Shown here: positions 1 to 6,727 of the stretch, in pieces | Position numbering within the stretch: the stretch's first letter is position 1 | Layout: each line of letters begins with the position of its first letter | From: an uncultured Prevotellaceae bacterium | Lineage (GTDB): Bacteria; Bacteroidota; Bacteroidia; Bacteroidales; Bacteroidaceae | DNA: 6,727 nucleotides | Reading direction: 5' to 3' | Assembly (NCBI GenBank): GCA_902800435.1 | Contig: CADCEQ010000077.1 | Span: 1-6,727 of the forward strand | The notes under the pieces: generated by a model | Databases searched by the model: none | What the model was told of the DNA's origin: nothing | What the model saw: the letters and a program-made list of their open reading frames with translations, nothing else | Made by a program: the position numbers and the translations under genes

Positions 1-1393
1 CATGTCCTTTGGAGCCGAGCGCGTTTCTGCCGTATAAATGCTGAATTTGACATTCATCATCGGCGAGACGGGATAGTCGGAATGGAATACCACGTTGGCG
101 CCTGCATCGTAGAACGACTTGATGGGATAGGCCTGATCTGTTAGTTCCTTGCCGACGTAGGAAACTTCCTGTTCGTAAGGACCTCCGGGAATCTTCGCAG
201 TCCACAGGGGGGGGGACAGCTGGTATGGAGCCTGTTGCTCCCATACGGCGGATATCCTCATCGGTGACAAAGTGCAGGTGAGCCAGCACATTGCGCTGGT
301 CAAGGTCCCCAGTAATCTTCTCGGCATCCTCAATACAGTCAAGCATGAAGTGGGTAGCACCACCACCCTCGGAGTGTACATGGACAGACATGCCCTCCTT
401 GTCGGCTTCGACAATCAGTTGAACCATCTTATCGTGGTCGTTGAAGCGCTCAACACCGTGATAGCCAGGCTGGTCGAGGTAATCCTGGTTTTGCCAACCT
501 GTATGAGCCTCTGTCACACCATCGAGGAACGCTTTGGCACCAACGATATGGAAATACTCACCACTCAGTTCAGCACGCTGTGCGGCAATGCGGGCAATCT
601 CTGCCTTCGGATCGGCAATATTATCGGTGACATACATGTAAGCATAGGTACGCATCTTCAGTTTGCCTTCTTTCTCCAGTTCATGGTAGGCCTTGGGCGA
701 ATCGTGATAGACTACCTCAGCACCAGCATCAGCGACAGCGGTAAAGCCGCTGCTGAGAGCGAAATCCTGCCAAGCGAGCAGATAGTTTTTGGCATCCTCC
801 AATGTAGTGGGAAGTTTTGGTACGATTTCGAATACGGGAGCTTCACAAACATATCCGTCTGGCTCGCCGTTCTCGTCAACGTGTACCTGTTCATAGCCGT
901 ATTTCTTAGCGTAGGCTGCATCGATGCCGGCCCACTCAAGTGCCTTAGTGTTGAGCAACATGGAATGTCCACCGCCGGTATGCATGAACAATGGCTTGTC
1001 TGTACAGATGTCGTCCAGATAGGCCTTGGTGACGTATTCTTCATTCTCCACCCATCCTGATGCTAAATAGAACTCGCGCTGCGGGTTCTTGGCAATAAAC
1101 TCCTTAATGATTTCGCGGTATTTGGCATAGTCGGTCAAACCCACCTGCCCCAGGCTGGCCTGTCCGATAAAGCGGTCGCCTGCCAGATGGCCGTGACTGT
1201 GCGACTCAAGGAATCCGGGATAGACGTAGTTTTCACCGTAATCCAGCACCTTAGCGTCTGCACCAGCGAGCTTTTTCGCTTCTTCTGCGCTACCGATATA
1301 GGCAAACACGCCGTTCTTTACTAATGCAGCCTTGGCAAAGGGGCGCTTCTCATCCATCGTAATGATGTTGCCGAATATAAGTGCTTGCTTCAT
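1..1393 (-). CDS. YtcJ-like metal-dependent amidohydrolase, 3' end outside the window, frame broken at a C9 tract
   Basis: The start is the ATG at 1393-1391, giving MKQALIFGNIITMDEKRPFA, a typical amidohydrolase beginning. There is no signal peptide, so the enzyme is probably cytoplasmic. Family landmarks are in order: PGFLESHSHGH with the metal-binding HxH at H65/H67; AKAFLDG with K287, the likely carboxylated bridging lysine; HVHSEGGGAT with H340; and AHLHF at 371-375. At V393 the frame meets nine C. The literal frame continues as arginine-rich, unfamily-like sequence, still open to position 1. Removing one C restores PPLWTAKIPGG and then HSDYPVSP, whose Asp (codon at 78-76) is the last metal/catalytic residue. 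Members of this family (Amidohydro_3: YtcJ, N-substituted formamide deformylase) are about 530-550 residues long, so roughly 80 residues lie outside the window. The substrate cannot be told from sequence. The gene begins 28 bases after the outer-membrane factor with no terminator between, and its A-rich leader lacks a Shine-Dalgarno sequence. Family confidence is high; whether the gene is intact is uncertain. Confidence 0.85.
   Translation of the reverse strand, partial: MKQALIFGNIITMDEKRPFAKAALVKNGVFAYIGSAEEAKKLAGADAKVLDYGENYVYPGFLESHSHGHLAGDRFIGQASLGQVGLTDYAKYREIIKEFIAKNPQREFYLASGWVENEEYVTKAYLDDICTDKPLFMHTGGGHSMLLNTKALEWAGIDAAYAKKYGYEQVHVDENGEPDGYVCEAPVFEIVPKLPTTLEDAKNYLLAWQDFALSSGFTAVADAGAEVVYHDSPKAYHELEKEGKLKMRTYAYMYVTDNIADPKAEIARIAAQRAELSGEYFHIVGAKAFLDGVTEAHTGWQNQDYLDQPGYHGVERFNDHDKMVQLIVEADKEGMSVHVHSEGGGATHFMLDCIEDAEKITGDLDQRNVLAHLHFVTDEDIRRMGATGSIPAVPPPVDCEDSRRSLRTGSFLRRQGTNRSGLSHQVVLRCRRQRGIPFRLSRLADDECQIQHLYGRNALGSKGH
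207..215 (-). repeat. C9 homopolymer (G9 on + strand) at the amidohydrolase frame break
   Basis: Nine consecutive G on the + strand read as nine C in the gene, within codons 393-397. Eight C keep the conserved frame (V-P-P-L-W-T-A-K) and nine shift it. Such a tract is prone to slipped-strand mispairing and polymerase slippage, and also to sequencing indels. The tract is seen directly; its cause is not. Confidence 0.9.
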
Positions 1394-1421
1394 AGTTGTT
1401 TATTTTTGACGGTTTTACATT
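1394..1421 (-). other. Spacer between the outer-membrane factor and amidohydrolase, no terminator
   Basis: The spacer is 28 bases of A-rich sequence on the coding strand, ending AAATAAACAACT before the ATG. I see no inverted repeat, no T tract and no Bacteroidetes-type TAnnTTTG promoter element here. This supports read-through from the efflux genes and a Shine-Dalgarno-independent start. Confidence 0.5.
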
Positions 1422-2843
1422 TCACCTCGTTCCGCCGCCAAGAGCTATATACAATGCGATGACGGCTTCGGCACCTTTATACATATTCATGGCAGAGGAA
1501 AGCTGGGCATCCAGCAGAGACTCCTGGGCACGCAGCACCTCGATATAGCTGGCCTTACCATTGTCCATCAGCTCGTGGGTACCGGTGTAGGCCTCGTGGA
1601 GCACCTGCACCTGACGCTTGAAGAAGCTGTGCTTCTCGCGGGCTGCCATACAGTCTGCCATAGCCTCGTTCACCTCGTTACCAGCGTTGATGACTAACTG
1701 GACGTATTTCTTCTGCAGGTCTTCCTCGGTGAGCTTGGCAATCTTCTTGTTGGCAATCAGCTTGCCACGGGCAAAGATAGGCTGTGTGAGCGAACCAATG
1801 GCGGAGAGCAGCATCTTACCGGGATCAACAATCATACCGCCTGCCGAGTTGGTCCATCCGGCTGAACCACTGAGGTTAATGCTGGGATAGAAGGCGGAAC
1901 GGGCTGCTGCTGTGTTGTAGAAAGCCTCCTCCATAGCGTGGTTGGCCATGCGGATGTCAGGACGGTTCTCCAGCATCTGGGCGGGAACGCCAATCTTCAG
2001 GTACTTGGTATTGAACATACGTTCGTCGGCATCACCCTGGGCCTCGGCATGATGGAGCATGGAGCTGCCCCACTTCTGGCGCTCAATGTGCTGCGGACTG
2101 ACACCCAACAGCTTGCAGATAGCATTCTCGACGGAACGGATGTTACGGCGGGTATCGACAATCTGCGTCTTGACGTTCAGGTAAGAAGCCTCCATCTGGT
2201 TGACGGCGGTGCTATAGGCCTTGCCGTTCTCCCAAAGGGCCTGCTCGGTCTCGAGCGACTTGTTCCACAGGCTATCGGTCTGCAGGAGGATTTCCAGCTG
2301 GCGGTCAAGCACCTGCAGCATGAGGTACTGCTGGGCAGTAATGGAGATGAGGTTGGAGCGCGTGGCCTCCTCATTCATCTGAGCCTGCAACAGCACAGCC
2401 TTGGCGGCACGCTTCTTGTTGGTGATGGAACCGAACACGTCAATGTCCATCGACAACTGCAACGGCAGGTTGTAGGTCTTGGTGGCTGCACTCTTGTCAA
2501 AACTGGAGAGGGTGCCCTGAGGCGCAAAGACCAGAGAGGGCAGGTAAGCCATCTTGGCAGCGGTTAGCGAGGCCTGGCTCTTTTCAACGGCAATACGAGC
2601 TGAGTTGAGATCGGTGTTGTTAGCCAGCACCTGCTCGATGAGCTGCTGAAGCAACGGGTCGGTAAAGAACTCGCGCCAGGACATCTGGGCAATGGTACTC
2701 TCGCTGCTGGCAGCCTTGATGTTAGCATCCTGTCCGAAGGCATCGGCAGGCGTCGTTGTTTTCTGCTCGTACTTATTATATATGCCGCAGCCCGTGAGCA
2801 TAAGACTCACGGCTGCAGCGACTATGATACTTTTATAATTCAT
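1422..2843 (-). CDS. RND efflux outer-membrane factor, lipoprotein of the TolC/NodT/OprM type
   Basis: A complete 473-residue outer-membrane channel that would dock on the adaptor and pump encoded just upstream and carry substrate out through the periplasm and outer membrane. The N-terminus is a lipoprotein signal: MNYK, a hydrophobic stretch at about 5-16, then the lipobox LTGC with C19 as the lipidated residue. Two OEP-type repeats follow, at about 55-250 and 270-470, rich in long Ala/Gln/Glu helices. The second contains the hallmark ENRPDIRMANHAM (RPDIR at 294-298) and then ARSAFYPSINLSGSAGW. The protein ends in GGGTR. The length is normal for the family (about 450-490). Translation starts at the ATG at 2843-2841, which lies inside a heptad repeat array. 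The two upstream ATGs in that array (2857 and 2850) run into stops within six codons, so this start is well supported. It lies 32 bases after the pump stop and is the third gene of the efflux operon. The cargo is unknown. Confidence 0.95.
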   Translation of the reverse strand: MNYKSIIVAAAVSLMLTGCGIYNKYEQKTTTPADAFGQDANIKAASSESTIAQMSWREFFTDPLLQQLIEQVLANNTDLNSARIAVEKSQASLTAAKMAYLPSLVFAPQGTLSSFDKSAATKTYNLPLQLSMDIDVFGSITNKKRAAKAVLLQAQMNEEATRSNLISITAQQYLMLQVLDRQLEILLQTDSLWNKSLETEQALWENGKAYSTAVNQMEASYLNVKTQIVDTRRNIRSVENAICKLLGVSPQHIERQKWGSSMLHHAEAQGDADERMFNTKYLKIGVPAQMLENRPDIRMANHAMEEAFYNTAAARSAFYPSINLSGSAGWTNSAGGMIVDPGKMLLSAIGSLTQPIFARGKLIANKKIAKLTEEDLQKKYVQLVINAGNEVNEAMADCMAAREKHSFFKRQVQVLHEAYTGTHELMDNGKASYIEVLRAQESLLDAQLSSAMNMYKGAEAVIALYIALGGGTR

Positions 2844-2868
2844 AATTCATAATGCATAATTTATAATT
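2834..2868 (-). repeat. Five-unit A/T-rich heptad array carrying the outer-membrane-factor start codon
   Basis: On the + strand the stretch reads as five tandem 7-mers: TATAATT, CATAATT, CATAATG, CATAATT, TATAATT. On the coding strand the consensus is AATTATG/A. Three units carry ATG; the most downstream of these (2843-2841) starts the outer-membrane factor, so its first three codons are repeat-derived. It forms an A/T-rich leader with no Shine-Dalgarno sequence, as is common in Bacteroidetes. A role in translation initiation is inferred. Confidence 0.85.
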
Positions 2869-2872
2869 ACAT

Positions 2873-2893
2873 TCTTCACTCTTCACTCTTCAC
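2873..2893 (-). repeat. Three perfect GTGAAGA heptads spanning the pump stop codon
   Basis: On the coding strand GTGAAGA occurs three times in tandem without mismatch. The array encodes the pump's last residues V-K-S-E-E and supplies its TGA stop at 2878-2876. It is separated by only four bases (2869-2872) from the A/T-rich heptad array. Because 7 is not a multiple of 3, the TGA inside the unit appears in all three frames within 21 bases. Confidence 0.85.
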
Positions 2894-5800
2894 TTTAATC
2901 TCTCCCTGGAATTTCTCGTGTAGCTTCTGGAACACGATGAAGAAGGCGGGAACGACGAAGAGCAGGGCAACGGTACCAATGCTCATACCACCGATGACAC
3001 CCAGCGCCAGAGCACGGTTACCATTGGCACCGGCGCCACCCTCAATAACGAGGGGAATCATACCGATAATCATCGTCGCCACGGTCATGAGGATAGGACG
3101 CAGACGCTCCTTACAAGCCTCGAAGGCTGCCTCGGAAATGCTCAGTCCCTGCTTGCGACGGTCGGTGGCAAACTCGGTAATCAGGATGGCCGTCTTCGCC
3201 AACAGACCAATCAGCATGATGACACCCGTCTGCAGATAGATGTTGTTATCCATGCCCGGCAGACCTTGTGTATAGCCCAGGTAGGCGAATACGAAGGCAC
3301 CCATCAGACCGAACGGTACGCTGAACAGCACGGCCAACGGTGTGAACCATGAGTTGTACAGCGAGGCCAGGATGAGGTAGATGAGGATGACGCAGATGAC
3401 GTAGATGAGTGCTGTGGCGTTAGAGCCGGAAGTCTCCTCTACCTCACGCGACATACCGCTGTACTCGTACGTGGCGGTCTTGGGCATCTCCTTCTCGAAC
3501 ACCTCGGCAATGGCCTGGTGGGCATCGCCCTCGGTGTAGCCGCTACCAGGTTTCACGATGCAGGTGATGCTCTGGAACAGGTTGAAATGCTCGATGTTGG
3601 AAGGACCGACAATCTGCTTCAGACTGACGAACTCAGCGATAGGAGCCATCTTGCCACTTTTCACCTTCACGAAGATGTTCTGCAGCGACTGCGGGTCGAG
3701 ACGATATTCAGGAGACGAAGCCGACATGATGCGGTAAACCTTACCGAACTGGTTGAAGTTACCAATGTAAGCACCGCCGCAGAAGGATCCCAGCGTATTA
3801 AGTACGTCTGCAGGAGACACACCGGCACGGTCGCACTGTGCGGCATCGACATCGACCTGATACTTCGGGAAGCGCTCAGAGTATGTTGACATGGCAGTGG
3901 CAATCTCGGGACGCTCGGCCAACTTGGTCAGGAAGTGCTCAGTATTCTTGGCAAACTCCGACAAGTTACCGTCAGTGGGATCTTCTACCATGAGCATGAT
4001 GTCGTTACTGGTACCATAACCTGGAATCTGAGGCATCTCGAACGGAATCACGCGCAAGTTCTTGACATCTTGGCAGTCAAAGTAGAAACGGTACATGACG
4101 AGCGTCAGCAGATGGTTCATGCCAGGACGGTCGTCCCAGTTCTTCAGACGTACCACCATCGAACCGTAGTTGGAACCGGCACCGGATATCATACCATAGC
4201 CACAGACTAATGCGAAGCTCTCCAGTTCGGGAATCTTCTTCACCTTGGCCTCCACGGCTTTGGCCATCTCACGGGTCTGCTTCAGGGTAGAGCCCTCGGG
4301 AGCCTGTAACTCCACCAGGAACACACCCTGGTCCTCCTGAGGCACAAGACCTGAAGGCAGGCTCTTCATGAAGAACACCAGCAGCACGGCAGCCAGCGCC
4401 AACAGGCTCCAAGCCAACACGGGGCGCTTGATGAACTTCTGAACGCTCTTGCTGTATTTGTTGTAGATAGCGTTATAGCTGACATCGTAGGCTTTCTTGG
4501 TATAATAGGTCAGGCCCTTGCCTTCCTGCTTGCCTTCGGTGACGCGCATCATGATGGCACAGAGGGCCGGACACAGCGTCAGGGCCGATATGCACGACAG
4601 ACCGACGGACGAGGCGATGGTGATACCGAACTGGGTGAAGAACGTTCCCGAGGTACCGGGCATGAAGGTCACGGGGATGAACACCGCCATGAATACCAGC
4701 GTACACGAGACGACGGCTACCGACACCTCGCTCATGGCCTGGCGGGTAGCTTCGCGGGCATCGCTGATGCCATTCTCCATCTTCGCCATAACGGCCTCGA
4801 CCACCACGATGGCGTCGTCCACCACCGTACCGATGGCCAGCACCAGTGCGAAGAGCGTCAGAATGTTGAGTGAGAAGCCTGCCAGCGAGACGATGGCAAA
4901 AGTTCCCAACAGCGACACGATAATCGAAATAGAGGGAATGATGGTGGCCTTCAGGTTCTGCAGGAAGAAGAACACCACGAGTACCACCAGAATGATGGCG
5001 ATGATCAGCGTCTCCACCACATTGTGGATGGCGGCGAACAGGAAGTCGTCGCTGGTCATCAGGGTGACGAACTCCAGTCCGGCGGGCATTGTTGCCTTCA
5101 TCTCCTCAAAAACCTTATTGATGCTTGCATTTACCTGAGTGGCATTAGCACCGGGAGCCGCGAACACCATGCAGATAGCACCGGGCTTGTCCTGGATGTT
5201 GGAGGTGAAGTTGTAGCTCATAGCACCAATCTTCACCTCAGCGACGTCGTTCAGGTGCAGAATGCCGCCACCGCTGGTACGCAGCACGATGTTGTTGAAC
5301 TCGTCGATGGTCTTCAGCGTACCCTTGTACTGCATGGAGTACTGGTAGGAGTTCTCCGACTGTTCGCCCAGTGAACCGACACCGGCCACGAAGCTCTGTC
5401 CGCCGATGGCTGCAAAGACGTCGTTAGGCGTCAGGCCGTACTGTGCCATCACATCGGGCTTCAACCAGATGCGCAGGGCGTAGGTGTTACCCAGGCTCTG
5501 CACGTTACCCACACCGGTGACACGCATCAGCTTCGGCTTGATGTTGATATCGATATAGTTCGACACGAAGTCCTCGTCGTACTTGCCGTCGGCACTCTTC
5601 ACGGCGAAGATGCGCAGGATGTTGTTCTGTCGTTTTTCCACCTTCACGCCCACCTTGTTCACGTCGGCAGGCAGCAGGGCCTGTGCACGGGTCACGCGGT
5701 TCTGCACGTTCACCGTTGCCATATCGGGGTCGGTACCCTGCTTGAAATAGACGTTGATCTCCACCTCACCGTTCGACGAGGCCTTGGAGGTCATGTAGGT

Positions 5801-6028
5801 CATGTCGTTCACGCCGTTGATGGCCTCCTCGAGGGGCTGGATGACCGACTTCATCACGGTGTTCTCGTCGGCACCGGTATAGCTCGTGGAAATGTTCACC
5901 GTAGGCGGAGCAATGTCCGGGTATTGTTCAACTGGCAGTGTGCTCATCGAGATGTAGCCCACCAGCGCAATCACAATCGAGATGGCACACGCCATCACGT
6001 ATTTGTTAATGAATATATTGTTCTTCAT
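2876..6028 (-). CDS. RND multidrug efflux pump, inner-membrane permease of the AcrB/MexB (HAE1) type
   Basis: A complete 1050-residue proton-antiport pump, matching the family's usual length of about 1030-1050. The N-terminus MKNNIFINKYVMACAISIVI leads into the first membrane segment (about 10-28), followed by the family signature PVEQYPDIAPPTVNISTSY. Membrane segments 2-4 lie at about 337-408. The relay pair is D404/D405 in GTVVDDAIVVVEAV. The second half carries K945 in IGLLAKTAILITEFA, R975 in RLRPILMT, and T982, equivalent to AcrB D407/D408, K940, R971 and T978. All are present, so the pump looks active. Large periplasmic porter/docking loops follow segments 1 and 7, and LKNWDDRPG matches the AcrB LKDWADRPG stretch. 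The start ATG at 6028-6026 is 27 bases after the adaptor stop; the leader has a G5 run but a poorly placed Shine-Dalgarno sequence. The last residues KVKSEE come largely from a heptad repeat. HAE1 pumps export hydrophobic or amphiphilic compounds; the particular cargo cannot be told here. Confidence 0.97.
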   Translation of the reverse strand: MKNNIFINKYVMACAISIVIALVGYISMSTLPVEQYPDIAPPTVNISTSYTGADENTVMKSVIQPLEEAINGVNDMTYMTSKASSNGEVEINVYFKQGTDPDMATVNVQNRVTRAQALLPADVNKVGVKVEKRQNNILRIFAVKSADGKYDEDFVSNYIDINIKPKLMRVTGVGNVQSLGNTYALRIWLKPDVMAQYGLTPNDVFAAIGGQSFVAGVGSLGEQSENSYQYSMQYKGTLKTIDEFNNIVLRTSGGGILHLNDVAEVKIGAMSYNFTSNIQDKPGAICMVFAAPGANATQVNASINKVFEEMKATMPAGLEFVTLMTSDDFLFAAIHNVVETLIIAIILVVLVVFFFLQNLKATIIPSISIIVSLLGTFAIVSLAGFSLNILTLFALVLAIGTVVDDAIVVVEAVMAKMENGISDAREATRQAMSEVSVAVVSCTLVFMAVFIPVTFMPGTSGTFFTQFGITIASSVGLSCISALTLCPALCAIMMRVTEGKQEGKGLTYYTKKAYDVSYNAIYNKYSKSVQKFIKRPVLAWSLLALAAVLLVFFMKSLPSGLVPQEDQGVFLVELQAPEGSTLKQTREMAKAVEAKVKKIPELESFALVCGYGMISGAGSNYGSMVVRLKNWDDRPGMNHLLTLVMYRFYFDCQDVKNLRVIPFEMPQIPGYGTSNDIMLMVEDPTDGNLSEFAKNTEHFLTKLAERPEIATAMSTYSERFPKYQVDVDAAQCDRAGVSPADVLNTLGSFCGGAYIGNFNQFGKVYRIMSASSPEYRLDPQSLQNIFVKVKSGKMAPIAEFVSLKQIVGPSNIEHFNLFQSITCIVKPGSGYTEGDAHQAIAEVFEKEMPKTATYEYSGMSREVEETSGSNATALIYVICVILIYLILASLYNSWFTPLAVLFSVPFGLMGAFVFAYLGYTQGLPGMDNNIYLQTGVIMLIGLLAKTAILITEFATDRRKQGLSISEAAFEACKERLRPILMTVATMIIGMIPLVIEGGAGANGNRALALGVIGGMSIGTVALLFVVPAFFIVFQKLHEKFQGEIKVKSEE

Positions 6029-6055
6029 ATTGTTTCTAAGCCCCCTAAGTTAGTT
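6029..6055 (-). other. Adaptor-pump intergenic spacer with a CTAAG direct repeat
   Basis: The spacer is 27 bases long. On the + strand CTAAG occurs at 6036-6040 and 6045-6049 around CCCC, and the second copy overlaps a small palindrome CTAA-G-TTAG (6045-6053). On the coding strand this gives a G5 run about 13 bases before the pump ATG, rather far for a Shine-Dalgarno site. There is no hairpin with a T tract, so no terminator is seen. Confidence 0.5.
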
Positions 6056-6727
6056 TTACTCACTCTTGGCTTCAGCCTTTTCAGCCTCAGAGAACAGCAC
6101 CTTCTGTCCCTCCGTCACGTTGTTGGCACCCGTGGTCACAATCTTGTCGCCCGGCTTCAGACCGCTGGTAATGATGAACTCCTTACCGTTGCCGGTGTCG
6201 GCCGTGGTGACTTCGACGGCCGTTGCCGTGCTGTCGGCCTGAACCTTATACACCTGCGACTTGTCCTGCAGGCGAACGACGGCATACTGCGGAACGATAA
6301 TCACACCCTTCTCGGCAAAGGGCATCACGATGGTACCCTGAATGCCGGAGTACAGATGTCCGTCGGGGTTGGGGAACGACACCTCGCTGGTTAGCGAGCC
6401 CGTCTCGGCATTGACCACACCCGTCAGGCTCACCACGCGGCCCTTGTGGGGATACTCAGTACCGTTCTTCATGATAAACGTTACCTCTGGCAACTTGGCG
6501 ATAAATTTATCTAAATCCGAAGCCTTCATGCCCTGCTTTACCATAGCCTCGACAATGGCTTCCGTCACCGAGAACTCTGCATACATGGTGGTGTTGCCGC
6601 TCAGCATGGTCAGCTGGGTCATGGGCGACACCTGGTCGCCGACGCGAACGGGAATCTCGCCGATGATACCCGACACGCTGGCCGTGATGGTGCAGAAGCC
6701 GAGGTTCACCTTGGCACGGTTCACCGA
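6056..6727 (-). CDS. RND efflux periplasmic adaptor (membrane fusion protein, AcrA/MexA type), N-terminus outside the window
   Basis: The visible 223 residues are the C-terminal part of the adaptor that links the pump to the outer-membrane channel in the periplasm. The frame is open to the window edge. A GTG codon at 6724 is an internal valine, not a start, because NRAKVNLGFCTITASVSGIIGEIPV is already the exit from the hairpin and the second half of the lipoyl/barrel-sandwich domain. Next comes a beta-barrel domain (AEFSVTEAIVEAM, then TGSLTSEVSFPNPDGHLYSGIQG, close to the family's FPNPDGLLRPGM motif). The membrane-proximal domain follows (VPQYAVVRLQDKSQVYKV, then GLKPGDKIVTTGANNVTEGQKV). A lysine-rich helical segment of about 25 residues (VKQGMKASDLDKFIAKLPEV) within the barrel region is longer than the AcrA equivalent. 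The protein ends with a charged tail, EAEKAEAKSE. The missing N-terminus should hold a signal peptide or lipobox, the first lipoyl half and the coiled-coil hairpin. It is the first visible gene of the operon. Confidence 0.93.
   Translation of the reverse strand, partial: SVNRAKVNLGFCTITASVSGIIGEIPVRVGDQVSPMTQLTMLSGNTTMYAEFSVTEAIVEAMVKQGMKASDLDKFIAKLPEVTFIMKNGTEYPHKGRVVSLTGVVNAETGSLTSEVSFPNPDGHLYSGIQGTIVMPFAEKGVIIVPQYAVVRLQDKSQVYKVQADSTATAVEVTTADTGNGKEFIITSGLKPGDKIVTTGANNVTEGQKVLFSEAEKAEAKSE

Noticed and set aside
272..1060. 262-codon open frame on the + strand
   Set aside because: It lies wholly antisense to the amidohydrolase, whose minus-strand translation shows clear family motifs. The + strand product has no recognisable domain and no plausible leader.
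1394..1450. Possible separate promoter for the amidohydrolase
   Set aside because: I looked for a TAnnTTTG element with an upstream TTTG box and found no acceptable match in the spacer or the end of the preceding gene.
1938..2567. 209-codon + strand open frame opposite the outer-membrane factor
   Set aside because: Antisense shadow caused by codon bias in the real gene; its translation is low-complexity and resembles no family I know.
4518..5138. 206-codon + strand open frame opposite the pump
   Set aside because: Its Met/Thr/Ser-rich translation is the mirror of hydrophobic membrane-segment codons in the pump, not a gene.
6036..6053. CTAAG repeat and small palindrome as an operator or terminator
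   Set aside because: The arms are only 4-5 bases, the repeat is mostly direct, and no T tract follows, so neither role is supported.
6056..6070. AAGAGTGA at the adaptor's 3' end resembling the GTGAAGA heptad
   Set aside because: There is a single partial match with no tandem copy; a K-S-E ending is easily reached by chance.
6722..6724. GTG as the start of the adaptor gene
   Set aside because: It is an internal valine: the frame is open upstream to the window edge, and the following residues are already the middle of the lipoyl domain of an adaptor.

Overview
All genes in this window lie on the minus strand, so transcription runs from position 6727 towards 1. Three features point to a Gram-negative of the Bacteroidales, probably Prevotella-like. 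There is a tripartite efflux system with a lipoprotein-type outer-membrane factor. The leaders are A/T-rich, without a clear Shine-Dalgarno sequence. Heptameric A/T-rich and GTGAAGA repeats sit between genes. The order-level placement is an inference from gene content and style, not from a marker gene.

In order of transcription: (1) 6727-6056, the C-terminal 223 residues of a periplasmic adaptor (membrane fusion protein), whose N-terminus lies outside the window; (2) 6028-2876, a complete 1050-residue RND inner-membrane pump of the AcrB/HAE1 type, with all the proton-relay residues; (3) 2843-1422, a complete 473-residue outer-membrane factor (TolC/NodT/OprM type) with a lipobox; (4) 1393-1, most of a YtcJ-like metal-dependent amidohydrolase that runs off the window. 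The gaps are 27, 32 and 28 bases and none holds a hairpin terminator, so the first three form an efflux operon and the fourth is probably read through from it. The operon promoter and any regulator lie beyond position 6727.

The efflux genes together make a proton-driven drug or metabolite exporter that spans both membranes. The amidohydrolase is cytoplasmic and has no obvious mechanistic tie to the pump.

Two features stand out. First, the amidohydrolase frame is broken at a run of nine C (nine G on the + strand, 207-215). Eight C would restore family-like sequence, including the HSDYP motif that carries the last metal/catalytic Asp. The gene is therefore a sequencing error, a pseudogene, or a phase-variable or slippage-controlled gene. 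Second, the pump/outer-membrane-factor junction is built from two adjacent arrays of 7-base repeats. These supply the pump's stop codon and last residues and the next gene's start codon. I see no convincing new multi-gene system; the rest is an ordinary RND efflux operon.
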